From CAVUAF01 sp964460655 (GTDB taxonomy: Bacteria; Acidobacteriota; Terriglobia; Terriglobales; Acidobacteriaceae), in assembly GCA_964460655.1 (NCBI GenBank), contig CAYWSH010000172.1, forward strand, positions 1 through 7,874: a stretch of 7,874 nucleotides of DNA. Direction: 5' to 3'. Made by a program: the position numbers and the translations under genes. A model generated the notes under the pieces. That model was given only the letters and a program-made list of their open reading frames with translations. It did no database searches and was not told the origin of the DNA. Positions 1 through 3,856 of this stretch are shown here, piece after piece (positions within the stretch are counted from its first letter, which is position 1; each line of letters begins with the position of its first letter).

Positions 1-635
1 ACCATGGTCCAGCGGCGCGTGATGTGGATCCACTTCTCGCCGGGATAGCGCATGATGAGCGCGCCGAGCGCAAAAGCGAACGGCACCGTGAAGCCCACGT
101 AGCCGAGGTACAGCATCGGCGGGTGGATGACCATCTCGGGATACTGCAGCAGCGGATTCAGCCCGAACCCATCCTGCGGGACCGCGCCCTGCATCAACGC
201 GAACGGATGCGCGGCGAAGTTCACCAGCAGCAGGAAGAAGAGTTGCACCGCCGCGATGACGACGCTCGCGAACGCAAACAGGCGAGGGTCTGTCCTGTGA
301 CGCAAGCGGAGGACGAACCCATACGCGGCGAGCAACCAGCACCAGAACAGCAGCGAGCCTTCCTGCCCTGACCATAGCGCCGCGAACTTGTACGGGCCGG
401 GCAGCGCCCGGTTCGAGTGGTGCAGGATGTAGGCGAGCGAGAAGTCGTTGCTGAATGCAGCAACTAACAGGCAGCCGACCGCGATCGTCACCAGCCCGAA
501 AATGGCGATGCCGGCGCGCCGCGCGGTCTCGCCCAGGCGGTCATGCGCACGCGCCAGCGCCAGGATGCCCGCACAGAGCGAGTATCCGCTCAGCGCGAGC
601 GCCAGCAGCAACGCAAAGCTACCCACCAAGCCCAT
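1..635 (-). CDS. ccmF: Cytochrome c maturation protein CcmF, N-terminal part (runs off left edge)
   Basis: CcmF is the inner-membrane haem lyase component of the Ccm (system I) pathway, which attaches haem to apocytochrome c on the periplasmic side. The first 211 codons are visible. Seen: a hydrophobic, multi-pass sequence with membrane segments at about residues 4-29, 42-62, 85-110, 118-140 and 172-195. The family signatures WSGQEGS (88-94), GLNPLLQYPEM (158-168) and HPPMLYLGYVGF (171-182) are present. The tryptophan-rich WWD haem-handling motif should lie beyond the edge, so most of the protein is missing. The ATG at 635 was chosen because the in-frame codon at 647-645 is TGA and the protein then begins just before the first membrane segment. 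No good Shine-Dalgarno sits at normal distance from this ATG. An AGG instead precedes an out-of-frame ATG at 648. The gene is divergent from the receiver gene at 892. Confidence 0.93.
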   Translation of the reverse strand, partial: MGLVGSFALLLALALSGYSLCAGILALARAHDRLGETARRAGIAIFGLVTIAVGCLLVAAFSNDFSLAYILHHSNRALPGPYKFAALWSGQEGSLLFWCWLLAAYGFVLRLRHRTDPRLFAFASVVIAAVQLFFLLLVNFAAHPFALMQGAVPQDGFGLNPLLQYPEMVIHPPMLYLGYVGFTVPFAFALGALIMRYPGEKWIHITRRWTM

Positions 636-891
636 GGGAAACCATCATTTTACCTGCGCGGATGCCCCACCGCCCGGGAACCGCTTCGGGCGCAGTCCCA
701 TGCCGGGAAAACGCCGGCGAGCAAGTCATCCTGCAGGTATCTCGTAATGCGACCGATTTTGGGATTGTAGAGGGTGTTGCACCTCCGGGCTGTGACGCGG
801 CGCACAAGGCCTACGACCTTCGTCACGGCCGGAAGCCGCCCTGTGCCTCACGATGGCTACAGTAGCGCATCTTTTTATCGAGAGAACTCCC
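636..891. other. Divergent intergenic spacer between ccmF and the receiver gene
   Basis: This 256-bp spacer must hold the promoters of ccmF (leftward) and of the receiver/HD-GYP pair (rightward). On the minus strand a TACAAT hexamer, about 130 bp before ccmF, could be a -10 element, but I see no convincing -35 at 16-18 bp from it. For the rightward pair no clear sigma-70 promoter is visible. A GAGAG at 880-884, seven bases before the ATG at 892, is a plausible ribosome binding site. A nine-codon frame starting at 648 (minus) and overlapping the ccmF start is described as a finding. I see no RNA gene or repeat here. Confidence 0.6.
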
Positions 892-1317
892 ATGAAACGG
901 ATCCTGATCGCCGAAGACGTAGAGAGTATCCGCTTATTGGTGAAGACCACCTTGGAGTCGCCCGACGCTGAGATCGTTGAGGCAGCCAGCGGTTCGGTGG
1001 CATACGACAAGGCGGTGCGGCTGCATCCCGACCTGATCATCCTGGACTGGTCCATGCCCGGGATGACGGGCGTGCAGGTGCTGGAAGCGCTGCGCCGGCA
1101 CGCCGAGACCGCCAAGATCCCGGTGATCATGCTGACCGGCATGAGCCAGGCCGAGGACCGGCAACACGCGCTGCGCCTCGGCGCCAGCGACTATCTCGTG
1201 AAACCGTTCAGCCCGCTGCAGCTGCTCACCTCGGTGCAGGACGCGCTGGTGGATGCGGAAAGGAGAGCGAATGGCCGACACCGCGGAGTCGTCTTCAGCA
1301 TTGCGCGCGCAGGTTGA
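892..1317 (+). CDS. Stand-alone CheY-like receiver domain protein (response regulator)
   Basis: This 141-residue single-domain response regulator should accept a phosphoryl group from a histidine kinase that is not in this window. Seen: acidic pocket E8-D9, phospho-acceptor D52 in ILDWSMPGM, T82 in MLTG, Y101, and the conserved K104-P105 in YLVKPF. The receiver fold fills residues 2 to about 122. The last 15-20 residues (RRANGRHRGV...) are a basic tail encoded largely in the overlap with the next gene. The ATG at 892 was chosen over one at 853 because the fold starts immediately after it and GAGAG lies seven bases upstream. No DNA-binding output domain is present. The 47-nt overlap with an HD-GYP gene suggests the pair acts as a split RpfG-like module, with phosphorylation of the receiver controlling the phosphodiesterase. 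That partnership is inference from context. Confidence 0.94.
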   Translation: MKRILIAEDVESIRLLVKTTLESPDAEIVEAASGSVAYDKAVRLHPDLIILDWSMPGMTGVQVLEALRRHAETAKIPVIMLTGMSQAEDRQHALRLGASDYLVKPFSPLQLLTSVQDALVDAERRANGRHRGVVFSIARAG

Positions 1318-2089
1318 AGCGACGCAGGCGCAACTGGCGGCGTACGCGCGCGACTTCCGCACGCTGCTCGACGCGGAACGCGAAAAAACGAAGCAACTGG
1401 CGGCGGCCAACCTCCAGCTGCAGTCCTACGCGCACGACTTGCGGCATGCGTTCGACGCCGAGCAAAGCAAGACGCGCGAACTGGAGCGCGCCTATCTCGA
1501 TACCGTCGAGCGGCTCATCGCCGCGGCGCGTTGCAAGGACGATGAGACCGGTAACCACATCCTGCGACTGCGCCACTACGCGCGCGTGCTGGCACGCGCG
1601 CTCGGCTGGCAGAAGGAAGCGATCGAGGCGCTCTACCACGCCACCCCGATGCACGACATCGGCAAGCTGGCCGTGCCCGATGCCATCCTGCAAAAGCCGG
1701 GCCCGCTCGATGCAAGCGAATGGGTGTTGATGCGCCGCCATCCGGAAGAAGGTGCGGCGTTGCTGCACGGCTCGGCCTCGCCGGTGCTCGAGCTCGGCCG
1801 CAGGATCGCCCTCAGCCATCATGAGCGCTGGGACGGGACGGGCTATCCCCACGGTCTGCGCGGGGAACGCATCCCCCTGGCCGCGCGCCTCGTGATGCTG
1901 GTGGACCAATACGACGCGCTCCGCAGCCGGCGTCCCTACAAACCGGCGCTCACCCACGAGCGGACTTGCCGGGTCATCCTGCAAGGTGACGGGCGCACGT
2001 TGCCCGGTCATTTCGATCCGCGACTGCTGGCCGCTTTCCGGCTGGTACAAGCGGAGTTTGCCGCCATCCATAAAAAGTTCGCTGATTGA
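1271..2089 (+). CDS. HD-GYP domain cyclic-di-GMP phosphodiesterase with N-terminal coiled coil
   Basis: HD-GYP proteins hydrolyse the second messenger cyclic di-GMP, using a di- or tri-nuclear metal centre. This 272-residue protein has the full set of likely ligands: H96 in DETGNH, H128-D129 in MHDIGK, H157 in RRHPEEG, H183-H184, and D212 in MLVDQYDA. The defining loop is DGTGYP (188-193). Residues 1-88 are a soluble helical or coiled-coil region with no membrane segment. This region contains a 28-residue internal duplication (Y25-N47 against Y53-Y75), equal to four heptads. The start at 1271 follows an AGGAG at 1261-1265. A frame opening at 1253 would add six residues but loses that site. 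In RpfG-type proteins the receiver and HD-GYP are one chain; here the receiver is encoded by the overlapping upstream gene. The protein is probably cytoplasmic and works with that receiver. Confidence 0.95.
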   Translation: MADTAESSSALRAQVEATQAQLAAYARDFRTLLDAEREKTKQLAAANLQLQSYAHDLRHAFDAEQSKTRELERAYLDTVERLIAAARCKDDETGNHILRLRHYARVLARALGWQKEAIEALYHATPMHDIGKLAVPDAILQKPGPLDASEWVLMRRHPEEGAALLHGSASPVLELGRRIALSHHERWDGTGYPHGLRGERIPLAARLVMLVDQYDALRSRRPYKPALTHERTCRVILQGDGRTLPGHFDPRLLAAFRLVQAEFAAIHKKFAD

Positions 2090-2096
2090 AGAACTT
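2071..2096 (-). terminator. Possible weak intrinsic terminator of the minus-strand receiver gene
   Basis: On the minus strand the 6-bp stem AAGTTC/GAACTT (2096-2091 with 2080-2075) encloses a 10-nt loop and is followed by TTTTA. It lies just past the stop codon of the minus-strand gene, inside the 3' end of the HD-GYP gene. Only 13 bp separate the two convergent genes. The stem is short and AT-rich, so termination would be weak. Confidence 0.33.
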
Positions 2097-2102
2097 GGAC
2101 GA

Positions 2103-2471
2103 TCACGCCGCCGATGCTACCAAGGCGCGGAGCGTCGTGATCAATTCTTCCGCGGGAAATGGCTTGCAACGGAACTGCACGCCGAGGCCTGCGTACTCAG
2201 GCTCGGCCTCGGGCAGTCCGGTGACGACCAGGATGGGAACGTCAGGCCGGATGTCGCGCAGCGCACGGACCAGTTCGGCACCGCCCAGGCCCGGCAGCAT
2301 GTGGTCGGTCACGATAGCGCCGATCGACGGCCCCTGCTCGCTGCGCAGGATGCCGAGCGCCGCCTCACCGGTCTCGGCTGTTAGGGTGGAAAGGCCGGCA
2401 TTGCGCAGGATCTGCGCACGGATCTTGAGCTGCGCAGCTTCGTCGTCGATCAACAGGATGGTTTGCGGCAC
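2103..2471 (-). CDS. Second stand-alone CheY-like receiver domain protein
   Basis: This is a 122-residue single-domain response regulator. Seen: D9-D10-E11 acidic pocket, phospho-acceptor D56 in IVTDHMLPG, T84 in VVTG, and K103-P104 in CKPF. After the receiver fold only about ten residues remain, so there is no output domain. The position usually held by an aromatic residue before KPF is occupied by F100-R101-C102. The start codon is GTG at 2471, with GGAG five bases upstream (minus strand), and no ATG gives a better start. It lies 11 bp downstream of the DUF2934 gene in the same orientation, so the two are probably co-transcribed. It is convergent with the HD-GYP gene. No kinase is visible. 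A link to the c-di-GMP module is possible from proximity but not shown. Confidence 0.92.
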   Translation of the reverse strand: MPQTILLIDDEAAQLKIRAQILRNAGLSTLTAETGEAALGILRSEQGPSIGAIVTDHMLPGLGGAELVRALRDIRPDVPILVVTGLPEAEPEYAGLGVQFRCKPFPAEELITTLRALVASAA

Positions 2472-2482
2472 GGCGGCTCCGG

Positions 2483-2719
2483 CTAGGCGCTGCGGGCTTG
2501 CGCGGCACAGTTGAGGATTTCGTTTTCCGCGCGCAGCCAGTCCTGCTCAGGTGAACCGTTCAGTCCTTTACGTTGCTGGTAGAGCTCGTAGGCGCGGCGG
2601 CGTATCTGCTCCTGCACGTCGGTGGCAGATTGTGCGGTGACGGGTGGCGGCGGAACGACGGCCAGCGGCGACGGCTTGCGGACCGCAGGGGTTCTTTCCT
2701 TTGTGGGCTTGCTGGGCAT
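2483..2719 (-). CDS. Small DUF2934 family protein
   Basis: This 78-residue protein has a proline- and lysine-rich, probably disordered N-terminus (1-36, with PPPP at about 23-26), followed by a DUF2934 motif at about residues 37-70. Matching residues are IRRRAYELY (39-47) and the closing DWLRAENEIL (60-69). The family's function is unknown. It is common, often in several copies, in Acidobacteriota and Proteobacteria. The start at 2719 was preferred because AAGGAG lies six bases upstream. An in-frame ATG at 2770 would add 17 residues (MDKSVSVV...) but has no recognisable ribosome site. The gene is divergent from imuA, with 219 bp between the starts, and is followed 11 bp later by a receiver gene. 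A minus-strand TAGAAT at 2819-2814 could be a -10 element, but I see no good -35. Confidence 0.82.
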   Translation of the reverse strand: MPSKPTKERTPAVRKPSPLAVVPPPPVTAQSATDVQEQIRRRAYELYQQRKGLNGSPEQDWLRAENEILNCAAQARSA

Positions 2720-2725
2720 GGCCAG

Positions 2726-2731
2726 CTCCTT
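2726..2731 (-). promoter_or_regulatory. Shine-Dalgarno AAGGAG that fixes the DUF2934 start
   Basis: AAGGAG reads on the minus strand six bases before the ATG at 2719. This favours the 78-residue product over the longer frame opening at 2770. Confidence 0.7.
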
Positions 2732-2855
2732 CAACTGCTCGGAAGGGACCACCGAAACAGATTTGTCCATGATAGCGCGATTCTGGCGGCGCGTGGGTAG
2801 CGCCCGTTTGTGGATTCTAGATCCGAATCGCACCGGAAGCTGATTTCTTGACCGC

Positions 2856-2884
2856 TTGACAACTCTTCACCGCAGGCGCAGAAT
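2856..2884 (+). promoter_or_regulatory. Predicted sigma-70 promoter of the imuA-imuB-dnaE2 operon
   Basis: A perfect TTGACA (2856-2861) is separated by 17 bp from CAGAAT (2879-2884), which matches the -10 consensus at four of six positions. Transcription would start near 2890, leaving a leader of about 48 nt before the imuA ATG. It is the only good promoter-like pair in the divergent spacer and points towards the mutasome genes. Confidence 0.6.
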
Positions 2885-2896
2885 CCAATCCCTCAA

Positions 2897-2924
2897 GGCG
2901 AATAAAAAGCGAATATCTTTCGCC
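2897..2924. promoter_or_regulatory. Candidate operator: direct repeats plus palindrome in the imuA leader
   Basis: Two copies of GCGAATA start at 2898 and 2909, 11 bp apart or about one helical turn. The second forms an inverted repeat with TTCGC (GCGAA-5 nt-TTCGC, 2909-2923), and the outer GGCGAA (2897-2902) pairs with TTCGCC (2919-2924). It lies immediately downstream of the predicted start of transcription, a typical repressor position. ImuA-ImuB-DnaE2 cassettes are usually LexA-controlled. I cannot say this matches a known LexA box. Confidence 0.4.
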
Positions 2925-2938
2925 CACGGATTCCCGCT

Positions 2939-3766
2939 ATGTCGGCCGCGCCCGCAATCTCGTCCACCCCTGCCGCCGTTTTGCGACAGCAAATAGAAGA
3001 CGCGCTCGCCGAGCGTTTGCCGGGAGCATTCCGCGTCCATGACCGCACCGCCCCTGCCATGGCGGCCAGCGGCGTGGCCGAGTTCGATTCGCTTACCGGT
3101 GGACTGCCCTGTGGCGGGTTGACGGAGGTCTTCGGCGCCGCCTCCTCGGGCCGGAGCACGCTGCTGGTGGCCGCGCTCGCCGCGGCCACCGCGCGTGACG
3201 AGACCTGCTGCCTCATCGACGCCGGCGACAGCTTCGATCCCGAGAGCGCCGAGGCGGCGGGCGTGGACTTGAAAAAAGTTCTATGGGTGCGGTGCGGAAG
3301 AACAGTTGCCGGTTGCCAGTCGTCAGTTGGCAGAAAACCTGGATATCGACGTATCGAACAGGCGCTGAAAGCCGCCGACCTCGTTCTGCAAGCCGGCGGA
3401 TTCGGGTTGGTCATCGTCGACTTGGCCGCGGTGCCGGTGGACGCGGCGCGGCGCGTGCCGCTCGCGTCGTGGTACCGCTTCCGTCGGGCGGTCCAGGACA
3501 CGCGCGCCGTGCTGCTGGTCATCAGCGCGGCGCCGTTGGCGCACAGCTGCGCCACGTTGGCGGTGAAGCTCGAGCAGCGTGTGGTCACGGTACAGCCGTC
3601 GGCAAGCGCGGCGTGGATCGTGGGCAACGGAAAACTCGTTGTCCCCCCGCATGCGCAGTTGCTCGCAGGAGTGGAGTGGCGGTGCGAGGTTGCGCGGTCG
3701 CAGTTGGCCATGCGGAAGATGGCGCAGAGCGCAAGCTTGGAAGCAAGGACCGGAACTTGTTTTTGA
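2939..3766 (+). CDS. imuA: ImuA, RecA-like subunit of the error-prone mutasome
   Basis: ImuA is a RecA/SulA-related ATPase-fold protein that acts with ImuB and DnaE2 in damage-induced mutagenic translesion synthesis. Seen in the 275 residues: a family-typical entry at about 49-65 (FDSLTGGLPCGGLTEVF) and a P-loop-like GAASSGRST (66-74) in which the usual Lys is Arg. A Walker-B-like strand LVIVD ends at D161, in a stretch beginning EQALKAADLVLQAGGFG (140-156). Downstream, LLVISAAP (192-199) fits the RecA core. The start at 2939 has only a weak GGA eight bases upstream. Residues about 121-136, between WVRCG and RIEQALK, are encoded by a heptamer repeat (3304-3338) and look like an in-frame insertion. 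The last codons and TGA stop fall at the edge of another repeat at 3761, so the C-terminus (TGTCF) may be altered. It is the first gene of the operon and is followed by imuB. Confidence 0.9.
   Translation: MSAAPAISSTPAAVLRQQIEDALAERLPGAFRVHDRTAPAMAASGVAEFDSLTGGLPCGGLTEVFGAASSGRSTLLVAALAAATARDETCCLIDAGDSFDPESAEAAGVDLKKVLWVRCGRTVAGCQSSVGRKPGYRRIEQALKAADLVLQAGGFGLVIVDLAAVPVDAARRVPLASWYRFRRAVQDTRAVLLVISAAPLAHSCATLAVKLEQRVVTVQPSASAAWIVGNGKLVVPPHAQLLAGVEWRCEVARSQLAMRKMAQSASLEARTGTCF
3304..3338 (+). repeat. Heptamer array (unit about AGTTGCC) inside imuA
   Basis: Five degenerate 7-nt units run in a row: AGTTGCC, GGTTGCC, AGTCGTC, AGTTGGC, AGAAAAC. A partial hairpin is possible (TTGCCA with TGGCA). 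It is translated in frame between WVRCG and RIEQAL of ImuA. The consensus unit has no stop trinucleotide on either strand. It resembles the heptameric short tandemly repeated repetitive sequences described in cyanobacteria in form, not in sequence. Confidence 0.65.
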
Positions 3767-3856
3767 TTTTTTGATTTTCGATTTTTGATTTGTTGATTTC
3801 AGTACCCAGCCTCGTACCCAAAAAGATCAACAAATCAAAAATGAAAAATCAAAAAT
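3761..3856. repeat. Inverted repeat with TTGATTT-type arms filling the imuA-imuB junction
   Basis: The left arm (about 3764-3798) is made of T-rich 7-8 nt units related to TTGATTTT. The right arm (about 3826-3856) is its near-perfect complement, including a perfect 17-bp block ending in TGTTGAT/ATCAACA. The spacer holds two GTACCC motifs. It supplies the imuA stop codon (TGA 3764-3766) and reaches the imuB start codon at 3855, leaving no Shine-Dalgarno for imuB. Transcribed, it would form a long AU-rich hairpin between the two genes. Confidence 0.85.

Noticed and set aside
24..371. Plus-strand frame of 115 codons at the left edge
   Set aside because: It is antisense to ccmF, which shows WSGQEGS and HPPMLYLGYVGF on the minus strand.
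853..891. Upstream ATG at 853 for the first receiver gene
   Set aside because: The 13 extra residues precede the receiver fold, and GAGAG is placed correctly for the ATG at 892.
1295..2071. A 258-codon minus-strand frame over the HD-GYP gene
   Set aside because: It is a shadow of the plus-strand HD-GYP gene, which has all metal ligands and a good ribosome site.
3761..3856. Intrinsic terminator after imuA
   Set aside because: The palindrome is a long AT-rich repeat without a GC-rich stem, and imuB and dnaE2 follow in the same direction as an expected operon.
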